In this document: positions 1 through 5,265 of the stretch, in pieces
Position numbering within the stretch: position 1 is the first letter of the stretch
Layout: each line of letters begins with the position of its first letter
NCBI GenBank assembly: GCA_002317595.1
Contig: DCHL01000178.1
Location: 6,680 to 11,944 of the forward strand
Length of the DNA stretch: 5,265 nt
Direction of reading: 5' to 3'
Origin: Lachnospiraceae bacterium UBA1753
GTDB lineage: Bacteria > Bacillota > Clostridia > Lachnospirales > Lachnospiraceae
Notes under the pieces: model-generated
What the model saw: the letters and a program-made list of their open reading frames with translations, nothing else
Databases searched by the model: none
Told to the model about the DNA's origin: nothing
Program-made: the position numbers and the translations under genes

Positions 1-1035
1 GACGAGGGGAGCTCTGTGCGCCGTGAGCTTCTCGACTTCTATTTCGAGGTCAGGCATTTCCTGAACATGGCGGAGATCATGGGGGATGATTATGTGATAT
101 ATACACAGATGACGGAGGATGGCAACTTCTTTGTGCGTCTGTTCTGCGTCGACCCCTCGAAGAATCTGAGGATGTGCCTTGACAGAGGTGTTTCGACCAT
201 ATTTTTCTCCGCAACACTGTTGCCGGTGACCTATTACATGGACCTGCTGTCCGGAGACCGAGGTGACTACTCTGTGTATGCGAGGTCATCCTTCGACCCT
301 GCAAAGCGGGGCGTGTTCATTGCAAATGATGCGTCCAGCAGGTATACCAGCCGCGGACCGAAGCTGTTTTCCAAAATAGCGGAGTACATATATCGGATTG
401 TCAGCGAAAAGGCTGGAAACTACATGGTTTTCTTCCCTTCCTACAGGTTCATGGAGGATGTGTACAACTGCTGGCCCGAGGACCTTGAGGACATGGAGGT
501 CATCTGTCAGGCACCTTCTATGACTGAGCAGGAGAGGGAGGATTTCCTTGGCAGGTTCACGATGCTTGACGGAAGCGATGAGCGGAAAAAATTAGTGGAC
601 GGAGCTTTTCTCGACTTTGACATTCAGGAGGAGGGCGGCTCGCTTATTGGCTTCTGCGTCATGGGCGGAATTTTCTCCGAGGGAATAGACCTTCAGCACG
701 ATTCGCTGATTGGTGCTATAATAGTCGGAACGGGACTACCGCAGGTGGGACCGCAGCTTGAGATTCTCAAGGATTATTTTGATGGAGGCCGGGAACACAG
801 CGGATTTGATTACGCTTACAGGATTCCTGGAATGAATAAGGTACTTCAGTCTGCAGGACGTGTCATCAGGACTGCAGAGGACCGCGGGGTGGTAGTGCTG
901 CTTGATGAACGCTTCGGGCAGGGAAACTACCGTGCAATGTTCCCCAGGGAGTGGGAAAACATCGTGTATGGCAACATGGATGTGGTTACTGCCGCGGTTC
1001 GCCAGTTTTGGGAGGCGGAGACTGAGGAGACTTAG
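1..1035 (+). CDS. DinG/XPD-type ATP-dependent DNA helicase, C-terminal part (5' truncated by window edge)
   Basis: The frame is open from base 1 (GAC GAG GGG...), so the gene starts left of the window. The GTG at base 16 is an internal valine codon, not a supported start. About 344 residues are visible. They form the second RecA-like domain of a superfamily 2 helicase of the XPD/DinG group (HELICc2): SATL at 208-219 (motif III-like), the FFPSY strand near 427-447 (motif IV), GGIFSEGIDL near 664-700 (motif V), and QSAGRVIR at 847-870 (motif VI, with the arginine finger). The family unwinds DNA with ATP, usually 5'-3', in repair or replication-stress roles. Walker A and B and any Fe-S cysteines lie upstream and cannot be assessed, so the exact subfamily is open. 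The stop is TAG at 1033-1035. No hairpin plus T-run terminator follows within the 71-nt gap to the glycosidase gene. Confidence 0.9.
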   Translation, partial: DEGSSVRRELLDFYFEVRHFLNMAEIMGDDYVIYTQMTEDGNFFVRLFCVDPSKNLRMCLDRGVSTIFFSATLLPVTYYMDLLSGDRGDYSVYARSSFDPAKRGVFIANDASSRYTSRGPKLFSKIAEYIYRIVSEKAGNYMVFFPSYRFMEDVYNCWPEDLEDMEVICQAPSMTEQEREDFLGRFTMLDGSDERKKLVDGAFLDFDIQEEGGSLIGFCVMGGIFSEGIDLQHDSLIGAIIVGTGLPQVGPQLEILKDYFDGGREHSGFDYAYRIPGMNKVLQSAGRVIRTAEDRGVVVLLDERFGQGNYRAMFPREWENIVYGNMDVVTAAVRQFWEAETEET

Positions 1036-1090
1036 GGTTTGGCGAGGTCGACAATACTTAGAATTTTGCGGGGACGAAAAACTTTAGAAT

Positions 1091-1097
1091 GGAGTGA
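1091..1097 (+). promoter_or_regulatory. Ribosome-binding site of the GH13 gene
   Basis: GGAGTGA lies 9 nt before the ATG at 1107 and resembles the Shine-Dalgarno consensus GGAGGTGA with one G missing. The identical octamer TGGAGTGA precedes hydG. This site fixes the ATG at 1107 as the start. Confidence 0.85.
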
Positions 1098-1106
1098 CAG
1101 AAAATT

Positions 1107-2414
1107 ATGTGGGCATACGAAAGCGTATTTTATCAGATTTATCCTCTCGGAATGTGCGGCGCACCTTTCGAGAACGATGGAAAGGCCGAGCACAGGCTGA
1201 AGGTTGTGGACAACTACATTCCGCATATCAAGAAGCTTGGGTGTAACGCCATTTATTTTTCACCCCTGTTTGAGTCCGACACGCACGGCTACAACACCAG
1301 GGACTATTTCAAGATTGATGTGAGGCTTGGAGACAATGAGGACTTTAAGGAACTCGTGAAGAAACTCCACGCTGAGGGCATCAGGGTCGTACTTGATGGC
1401 GTGTTCAACCATGTGGGCAGAGGCTTCTGGGCATTTAAGGATGTTCTTGAGAAGCGCTGGGATTCGAGGTATAAGGACTGGTTCAACATCAGCTTTGACG
1501 GCAACTCAAACTACAACGACGGTCTGTGGTACGAGGGCTGGGAAGGCAACTACGACCTGGTGAAACTGAACCTGCGCAATGAAGAGGTTATAAACCATAT
1601 TTTTGACGCGGTCAGATTCTGGGTGAGCGAGTTTGACATCGATGGCCTGAGACTTGACGTGGCATACTGCCTCGACAGGGATTTCTTAAGGCGGCTCCGC
1701 GACCTTGCCAACACCGTGAAGGAGGAATTCTTCCTGGTGGGCGAGACGCTGCACGGGGATTACAACCAGATAATGAACGATGGCATGCTTCACTCGGTTA
1801 CAAACTACGAGTGCTACAAGGGGCTTCACTCATCCTTCAACAGCATGAACATGTTTGAGATAAATCATTCGCTGCTGAGGCAGTTCGGACCTGAGCAGTG
1901 GACCTTGTATAATGGTAAACACTTGTTATCTTTCGTGGATAACCATGATGTGTCGAGGGTGGCTTCGATTCTGCAGAATCCTAAGCATCTTCCGCTGATT
2001 TACGGTATTGCTTTTGGTATGCCGGGAATCCCCTGCGTGTACTATGGAAGTGAGTGGGGCGTCACGGGTGACAAGAGCCAGGGCGATCCTGCACTTCGTC
2101 CCTTTATCGAGAAACCAGAGTGGAACGAGCTAACTGATACCATCGCCGCTATGGCTAAGGCAAAGCGCGAATCGGCAGCGCTGAATTACGGTGCGTTCAA
2201 GTCTCTTGTCCTCACTAACAGGCAGTGCATCTTCGAGCGCGAGTGCGACGGCGATAGGGTGCTGGTAGCTGTGAATGCGGATGAGAATCCCTACACTGCG
2301 CACTTTGATGCAAGGGCTGGCAGGGCACACGACCTGCTGACCGGTGAGAGCATCGATTTTGGCGGTGGCACCGAGCTTAAGCCCTACTCTGTCATGTTCC
2401 TTCAGCCCTACTGA
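1107..2414 (+). CDS. GH13 alpha-amylase family glycosidase, probably cytoplasmic maltodextrin-acting (neopullulanase/cyclomaltodextrinase-like)
   Basis: This 435-residue protein has all the conserved GH13 regions on a (beta/alpha)8 barrel. Region I is DGVFNH (97-102). Region II is GLRLDVAYC, with Arg182 and the predicted nucleophile Asp184. Region III is VGETLHG, with acid/base Glu213. Region IV is FVDNHD (276-281), with Asp281 as transition-state stabiliser. The fifth region reads LVKLN (151-155), close to the MPKLN signature of the neopullulanase/cyclomaltodextrinase group, and GIPCVYYGSEWG (307-318) is the usual late-barrel motif. Residues from about 350 fit a small C-terminal beta domain. 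There is no signal peptide, so it should act in the cytoplasm on alpha-1,4-linked maltodextrins or related oligosaccharides. Classical neopullulanases are roughly 580 residues with an N-terminal CBM34 domain. That domain is absent here, since the barrel begins at once with YESVFYQIYPLG. Exact specificity (hydrolase or transferase) cannot be read from sequence alone. The stop lies 5 nt before the hydE promoter. Confidence 0.93.
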   Translation: MWAYESVFYQIYPLGMCGAPFENDGKAEHRLKVVDNYIPHIKKLGCNAIYFSPLFESDTHGYNTRDYFKIDVRLGDNEDFKELVKKLHAEGIRVVLDGVFNHVGRGFWAFKDVLEKRWDSRYKDWFNISFDGNSNYNDGLWYEGWEGNYDLVKLNLRNEEVINHIFDAVRFWVSEFDIDGLRLDVAYCLDRDFLRRLRDLANTVKEEFFLVGETLHGDYNQIMNDGMLHSVTNYECYKGLHSSFNSMNMFEINHSLLRQFGPEQWTLYNGKHLLSFVDNHDVSRVASILQNPKHLPLIYGIAFGMPGIPCVYYGSEWGVTGDKSQGDPALRPFIEKPEWNELTDTIAAMAKAKRESAALNYGAFKSLVLTNRQCIFERECDGDRVLVAVNADENPYTAHFDARAGRAHDLLTGESIDFGGGTELKPYSVMFLQPY

Positions 2415-2419
2415 TTTAC

Positions 2420-2448
2420 TTGAAATGACGTACCCATAAGGCTATAAT
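2420..2448 (+). promoter_or_regulatory. Housekeeping (sigma-A/sigma-70 type) promoter for hydE and probably the hydEGF operon
   Basis: The -35 element TTGAAA (2420-2425) matches 5 of 6 consensus bases. The -10 element TATAAT (2443-2448) is perfect, and the spacer is the optimal 17 nt. It begins 5 nt after the GH13 stop codon. The expected start of transcription, 7-8 nt after the -10 box, falls on base 2455 or 2456, and A2456 is the first base of the hydE ATG. The purine at 2456 is the more likely start, which would give a leaderless mRNA. Confidence 0.82.
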
Positions 2449-2469
2449 CTTTTCTATGAGAAGCCTTAT
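2436..2469. repeat. Perfect 8-bp inverted repeat bracketing the hydE -10 box and start codon
   Basis: The left arm ATAAGGCT (2436-2443) is the exact reverse complement of the right arm AGCCTTAT (2462-2469), with an 18-nt spacer. The left arm overlaps the promoter spacer and the first base of the -10 box. The right arm lies in hydE codons 3-5. The repeat is directly visible; its function is inferred. It could bind a dimeric repressor over the promoter, or fold in read-through RNA so that AAGG, the only Shine-Dalgarno-like bases before hydE, is paired. It does not resemble the Rex consensus (TTGTTAA/TTAACAA). Eight-bp repeats occur by chance in a window of this size, so the location is the main argument. 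Confidence 0.45.
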
Positions 2470-3511
2470 CGATGAACTGAGAACAGAACATATTCTGAAA
2501 CAAGAAGAATTTTCCGTACTCATTGAGAACTATAACGACGTAGATCTCAGTGAGTACGTTTTTTCTATGGCTTCAGGGCTCAGGGACGATATCTTCGGGG
2601 AAAAAATATATGTGAGAGGTCTTATAGAATTCTCAAATTACTGCCGCAACAACTGCTATTACTGCGGTATCAGGGCAGGTAACCTGCAGGCGGACAGGTA
2701 CAGGCTTACGCAGCAGGAGATTCTGGAGTGCGCCCTTGAAGGGTACGAGCTGGGATATAGAAGCTTCGTCCTGCAGTCGGGCGAGGACCCGTGCTTTTCT
2801 GATGATGACATCTGCTGGATAGTCTCATCAATCAGGGAGAACCTTCCGGACTGCGCCGTGACTCTCTCGATTGGGGAGAAGAGCAGGAGTGCCTACCAGA
2901 GTTATTTTGATGCTGGGGCTGACAGGTATCTGCTTCGGCATGAGACTGCCCGCAGTGAGCACTACAGGAAACTCCACCCAGAAGAGTTAACACTTGATAA
3001 CCGGATAAGGTGCCTTTATGACCTCAAGGAAATCGGGTACCAGGTGGGCTGTGGCTTTATGGTGGGCTCGCCCTATCAGACGGCGGACTGCCTTGCTGAG
3101 GATCTCCTGTTCATTCACGCTTTTGAGCCACACATGGTGGGAATTGGTCCTTTCATCCCGAGCGCGGGGACACCCTTCGCTGACAGGGCAGCAGGCTCGG
3201 TGGAACTTACACTGTTTATGATTGCCCTTATCAGGCTGATGCTTCCGCATGCCAACATTCCGGCGACCACGGCTCTTGGGACGCTGGACCCCATGGGACG
3301 CGAGAAGGGAATCAGGGCCGGGGCCAATGTGCTGATGCCCAACCTGTCCCCAGTGTCTGTGCGGAAAAAATATAGCCTGTACGACAACAAAATCTGTACT
3401 GGTGATGAATCTGCCCAGTGCAGAAGCTGTCTTGAGCGGCGGGTTATGGCAATAGGACATACGTTGGCAGTCGATAGGGGCGATGCTCCCGGATGGAGCA
3501 GGAAACTGTAA
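2456..3511 (+). CDS. hydE: [FeFe] hydrogenase H-cluster maturase HydE, radical SAM
   Basis: HydE is a cytoplasmic radical-SAM enzyme of H-cluster assembly that processes the Fe(CO)2(CN)-cysteine synthon made by HydG into a precursor of the 2Fe subcluster. The 351-residue length fits the family (about 350), and the alignable N-terminus supports the ATG at 2456. Residues 52-71 hold the hallmark RGLIEFSN followed by Cys63-x3-Cys67-x2-Cys70, which binds the SAM-ligating 4Fe-4S cluster. Other family blocks are LQSGEDP (106-112), DRYLLRHETA (156-165), MVGIGPFIP (227-235), IPATTALGT (268-276) and GANVLMPN (289-296). Cys314-x7-Cys322-x2-Cys325 reproduces the second, accessory cluster site, which is present in Thermotoga HydE but missing in many others. 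No Shine-Dalgarno sequence lies at a workable distance: the nearest is AAGG at 2438-2441, 14 nt away. This fits leaderless translation. hydG follows after 80 nt. Confidence 0.97.
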   Translation: MRSLIDELRTEHILKQEEFSVLIENYNDVDLSEYVFSMASGLRDDIFGEKIYVRGLIEFSNYCRNNCYYCGIRAGNLQADRYRLTQQEILECALEGYELGYRSFVLQSGEDPCFSDDDICWIVSSIRENLPDCAVTLSIGEKSRSAYQSYFDAGADRYLLRHETARSEHYRKLHPEELTLDNRIRCLYDLKEIGYQVGCGFMVGSPYQTADCLAEDLLFIHAFEPHMVGIGPFIPSAGTPFADRAAGSVELTLFMIALIRLMLPHANIPATTALGTLDPMGREKGIRAGANVLMPNLSPVSVRKKYSLYDNKICTGDESAQCRSCLERRVMAIGHTLAVDRGDAPGWSRKL

Positions 3512-3531
3512 TGCAACGAAAGGGTTTGCAT
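3511..3531 (+). repeat. Small inverted repeat at the hydE stop codon (possible weak mRNA hairpin)
   Basis: ATGCAA (3511-3516) and TTGCAT (3526-3531) are perfect complements around a 9-nt loop, directly after or overlapping the last base of the hydE stop. The 6-bp A/T-rich stem has no following T-run, so it is not an intrinsic terminator. Four TGCA tetramers occur between 3512 and 3548, allowing alternative pairings. It could mark an RNA-processing point in the operon, but chance is quite possible. Confidence 0.25.
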
Positions 3532-3577
3532 CTGCAATCTGCGCTGCATTCCCGGAGATAGAGGAAACTATAGATAT

Positions 3578-3584
3578 GGAGTGA
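3578..3584 (+). promoter_or_regulatory. Ribosome-binding site of hydG
   Basis: GGAGTGA ends 7 nt before the ATG at 3592 and fixes the start. It shows that hydG, unlike hydE, uses ordinary Shine-Dalgarno initiation. No convincing promoter was found in the 80-nt gap. Confidence 0.87.
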
Positions 3585-3591
3585 TGATCTA

Positions 3592-5100
3592 ATGTATAAA
3601 TACGACCCGAAATCGCTATGTGCGGATGAATTCATAAACCATGAGGAAATACTGAAGTCACTGGAATGGGCCGACGAGCATAAGTCGGACCGCGAGCTTG
3701 CACAGTCGCTTATTGAGAAGGCGAAGGAACTTAAGGGGCTCACCCACAGGGAGGCGTCGCTCCTTCTTGCCTGCGATATCCCGGAGATAAACGAACAGAT
3801 TTTTTCCCTTGCGGAGCAGATTAAGAAGGATTTCTACGGGAACAGGATTGTGATGTTTGCGCCGCTCTATCTGAGCAATTACTGCGTGAATGGCTGTCTG
3901 TACTGCCCATATCATCTGAAAAATAAGCACATTCCGCGCAAGAAGCTCACCCAGGAAGAGGTCAGGCGGGAGGTCATAGCCCTTCAGGACATGGGTCACA
4001 AGCGTCTTGCCATCGAGGCTGGTGAGGACCCTGTCAACAATCCCATTGAGTACATCCTTGAGTGCATTAAGACGATTTATTCCGTGCACCACAGGAATGG
4101 TGATATCCGCCGCGTGAACGTAAATATTGCCGCAACCACGGTTGAAGAATATAAGATGCTGAAGGATGCGGGCATTGGAACGTATATTTTATTCCAGGAG
4201 ACATACCACAAGGAGAGCTATCTGACTCTTCATCCCACGGGGCCGAAGCATGATTACAACTATCATACTGAGGCGATGGACCGTGCCATGGAGGGCGGAA
4301 TTGACGACGTTGGACTAGGCGTTCTCTTTGGCCTTGATAAGTACCGCTATGAGTTTGTTGGTCTCCTCATGCATGCTGAGCATCTAGAGGCTGTGCACGG
4401 GGTCGGACCCCACACTATCAGCTTCCCAAGGGTGAAGAGGGCTGATGACATCAATCCCGATGACTTTGACAACGGCATAAGCGACGATATTTTTGCAAAA
4501 ATTATTGCCTGCTGTCGTGTGTGCGTGCCCTACACTGGAATGATTATCTCCACCAGGGAGAGCGGCGACTGCCGAGAACGCGTGCTGAAGTACGGCATCT
4601 CGCAGATATCCGGTGGCTCAAAGACTTCTGTCGGTGGGTACTGCGACGATTCGCAGAGTGAAGCGAGCACCGAGCAGAGTGAAGATCATGCTGTTCAGAC
4701 TGCTTCGGGTGCTGAGCGGAGTGAAGTGAGCACAGAACAGAATGAAGCGAGCACCGAACAGTTTGACGTGAGCGATAAGAGGAGCCTGGATGAGGTTGTG
4801 CGCTGGCTCATGGAAATCGGATATATTCCTTCCTTCTGTACTGCCTGCTACCGGGAGGGTAGGACTGGAGACAGGTTCATGTCGCTCTGTAAGAGTGGTC
4901 AGATTCAGAACTGCTGCCATCCTAATGCGCTGATGACGTTGAAGGAGTATCTTGTGGACTACGCGGGCAACGGGACTCGCGAAATTGGTGAACGTCTGAT
5001 AGAATCCGAGCTTGCCAACATCCCTTCTGACAAGGTGAGGGAGACTGTTATCGAAAGACTCGGGCTTATTGAAGAAGGCAAGAGAGATTTCAGGTTCTGA
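3592..5100 (+). CDS. hydG: [FeFe] hydrogenase H-cluster maturase HydG, radical SAM tyrosine lyase
   Basis: HydG cleaves tyrosine to p-cresol and dehydroglycine, converts the latter to CO and cyanide, and loads them on the dangler iron of a second cluster to give the Fe(CO)2(CN) synthon used by HydE. The barrel carries Cys98-x3-Cys102-x2-Cys105 in SNYCVNGCLYC, then the family blocks KRLAIEAGEDPVN (137-149), RRVNVNIAATTVE (173-185), ILFQETYH (199-206), HPTGPKHDY (214-222), GIDDVGLGVLFG (236-247) and GVGPHTISFPR (270-280). The C-terminal domain has Cys416-x2-Cys419-x22-Cys442 within FCTACYREGRTGDRFM and the following residues, the site of the CO/CN-loaded cluster. At 502 residues it is about 30 longer than typical HydG (roughly 470). 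The excess is a repetitive Ser/Glu/Thr/Gln-rich linker at 356-390, placed between GGY (348-350) and the conserved FDVSDKRS (391-398). All catalytic motifs are intact, so the protein is probably active. hydF follows after 79 nt. Confidence 0.98.
   Translation: MYKYDPKSLCADEFINHEEILKSLEWADEHKSDRELAQSLIEKAKELKGLTHREASLLLACDIPEINEQIFSLAEQIKKDFYGNRIVMFAPLYLSNYCVNGCLYCPYHLKNKHIPRKKLTQEEVRREVIALQDMGHKRLAIEAGEDPVNNPIEYILECIKTIYSVHHRNGDIRRVNVNIAATTVEEYKMLKDAGIGTYILFQETYHKESYLTLHPTGPKHDYNYHTEAMDRAMEGGIDDVGLGVLFGLDKYRYEFVGLLMHAEHLEAVHGVGPHTISFPRVKRADDINPDDFDNGISDDIFAKIIACCRVCVPYTGMIISTRESGDCRERVLKYGISQISGGSKTSVGGYCDDSQSEASTEQSEDHAVQTASGAERSEVSTEQNEASTEQFDVSDKRSLDEVVRWLMEIGYIPSFCTACYREGRTGDRFMSLCKSGQIQNCCHPNALMTLKEYLVDYAGNGTREIGERLIESELANIPSDKVRETVIERLGLIEEGKRDFRF
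4657..4782 (+). repeat. In-frame 21-bp (7-residue) repeat tract inside hydG
   Basis: Six consecutive 21-nt units can be laid out in frame. They are SEASTEQ (4657-4677), SEDHAVQ, TASGAER, SEVSTEQ (4720-4740), NEASTEQ (4741-4761) and FDVSDKR (4762-4782). Units 1, 4 and 5 agree with each other at 18-19 of 21 bases. Units 2 and 3 match unit 1 at only about 12 of 21 but keep the exact period. The last unit belongs to the segment conserved in all HydG, so only the first five (35 residues) are extra. The period of 21 keeps the frame. The tract is acidic and polar and is probably a disordered linker. Confidence 0.85.
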
Positions 5101-5167
5101 TTGCCTGGATGTAATCCTGTTCTTGGCGGGCGGAAAATATGTTTTGCAAGGCTGATTTGATGAATAT

Positions 5168-5171
5168 GGAG
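5168..5171 (+). promoter_or_regulatory. Ribosome-binding site of hydF
   Basis: GGAG ends 8 nt before the ATG at 5180. It selects this ATG over the out-of-frame ATGs at 5139, 5160 and 5166. Confidence 0.85.
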
Positions 5172-5179
5172 AACGGAAT

Positions 5180-5265
5180 ATGGGACTTAATGATACTCCA
5201 CGCGGAGAGAGAATTCACATAGCAGTTTTTGGAAAGAGAAATGCGGGGAAGTCGAGCGTGATTAA
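5180..5265 (+). CDS. hydF: [FeFe] hydrogenase H-cluster maturation GTPase HydF, N-terminus (3' truncated by window edge)
   Basis: Only 28 complete codons are visible before the window ends. The protein begins MGLNDTPRGERIHIAVFGKR, the characteristic HydF N-terminus, and runs into the P-loop GKRNAGKS (residues 18-25), the Walker A motif that binds GTP phosphates. HydF is a cytoplasmic GTPase with a C-terminal Fe-S scaffold domain. It carries the assembled 2Fe precursor and transfers it to apo-hydrogenase. Switch motifs and scaffold cysteines lie beyond the right edge. Assignment rests on the N-terminal motif plus the hydE-hydG context. Another Era-like GTPase is the only realistic alternative and is unlikely here. 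Confidence 0.95.
   Translation, partial: MGLNDTPRGERIHIAVFGKRNAGKSSVI

Noticed and set aside
16..18. GTG at base 16 as a helicase start codon
   Set aside because: The frame is open upstream to base 1 and the visible part contains only the second helicase domain, so this is an internal valine codon in a truncated gene.
1064..1080. Weak TTTT...AAAA stem in the helicase-GH13 gap as a terminator
   Set aside because: The stem is short, needs a bulge and is not followed by a T-run.
1039..1090. Possible promoter for the GH13 gene (TAGAAT at 1059-1064 or 1085-1090)
   Set aside because: Neither -10-like box has a -35 element at 16-18 nt, and a start from the second would cut into the ribosome-binding site. 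The gene may be co-transcribed with the helicase gene.
1885..1913. TATAAT (1908-1913) inside the GH13 coding region as an internal promoter
   Set aside because: The upstream hexamer at the right spacing is a poor match to TTGACA, and the bases are explained by the LYNG codons.
2987..3549. Two long open frames on the minus strand opposite hydE (157 and 144 codons)
   Set aside because: They lie wholly or mostly under the strongly conserved hydE frame, overlap each other, have no recognisable domain, and are best explained as shadows of the coding strand.
3493..3561. 22-codon frame starting MEQETVMQRKG that bridges the hydE end and the hydE-hydG gap
   Set aside because: It has no Shine-Dalgarno sequence, overlaps the hydE C-terminus out of frame and matches nothing known to me.
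3584..3592. Two-codon mini-ORF (ATG ATC TAA) whose stop overlaps the hydG start codon
   Set aside because: Its ATG is only 2 nt from GGAG, too close for initiation. The hydG ATG has the better spacing, so the overlap is probably coincidental.
3658..4092. Open frame of 144 codons on the minus strand opposite the 5' part of hydG
   Set aside because: It is fully antisense to the conserved radical-SAM barrel and its translation shows no family motif.
5139..5222. 27-codon frame (MFCKADLM...) overlapping the hydF start
   Set aside because: It has no credible ribosome-binding site, and the overlapping hydF frame has both GGAG and a family-specific N-terminus.

Overview
The window looks like chromosomal DNA from an anaerobic, fermentative member of the Clostridia, possibly a Lachnospiraceae-like gut or rumen bacterium. 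The basis is three adjacent [FeFe]-hydrogenase maturase genes with clostridial-type sequences, a DinG/XPD-type helicase, strong GGAG ribosome-binding sites and dense packing on one strand. Base composition is roughly balanced by eye. The lineage is an inference from protein character, not a database match.

Layout, all on the + strand. Bases 1-1035 hold the C-terminal half of an XPD/DinG-type superfamily 2 helicase that enters from the left edge. After a 71-nt gap, bases 1107-2414 encode a complete cytoplasmic GH13 (alpha-amylase family) glycosidase. A near-consensus housekeeping promoter (TTGAAA, 17 nt, TATAAT) starts 5 nt after that stop codon and fires almost exactly at the ATG of hydE (2456-3511). 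Then come hydG (3592-5100) and the first 28 codons of hydF (5180 to the right edge). No gap exceeds 81 nt, and no RNA gene, mobile element, CRISPR array or clear intrinsic terminator was found.

Together HydE, HydG and HydF build the organometallic 2Fe subcluster of the [FeFe]-hydrogenase H-cluster. HydG makes CO and cyanide from tyrosine and loads them on iron, HydE processes the resulting iron synthon, and HydF is the GTPase scaffold that delivers the product to apo-hydrogenase. The structural hydrogenase gene is not in the window. The GH13 enzyme probably breaks down maltodextrins, so it feeds the fermentation whose surplus electrons hydrogenase disposes of, but a regulatory link is not shown.

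Three points deserve attention. First, hydE appears to be transcribed as a leaderless mRNA, whereas the GH13 gene, hydG and hydF have ordinary Shine-Dalgarno sites. Second, a perfect 8-bp inverted repeat (ATAAGGCT / AGCCTTAT) brackets the -10 box, the predicted transcription start and the hydE ATG. It could be an operator or, in read-through RNA, a hairpin that hides the only Shine-Dalgarno-like bases. Third, HydG carries an unusual Ser/Glu/Thr/Gln-rich insertion built on a 21-bp (7-residue) repeat between its radical-SAM barrel and its C-terminal cluster domain.
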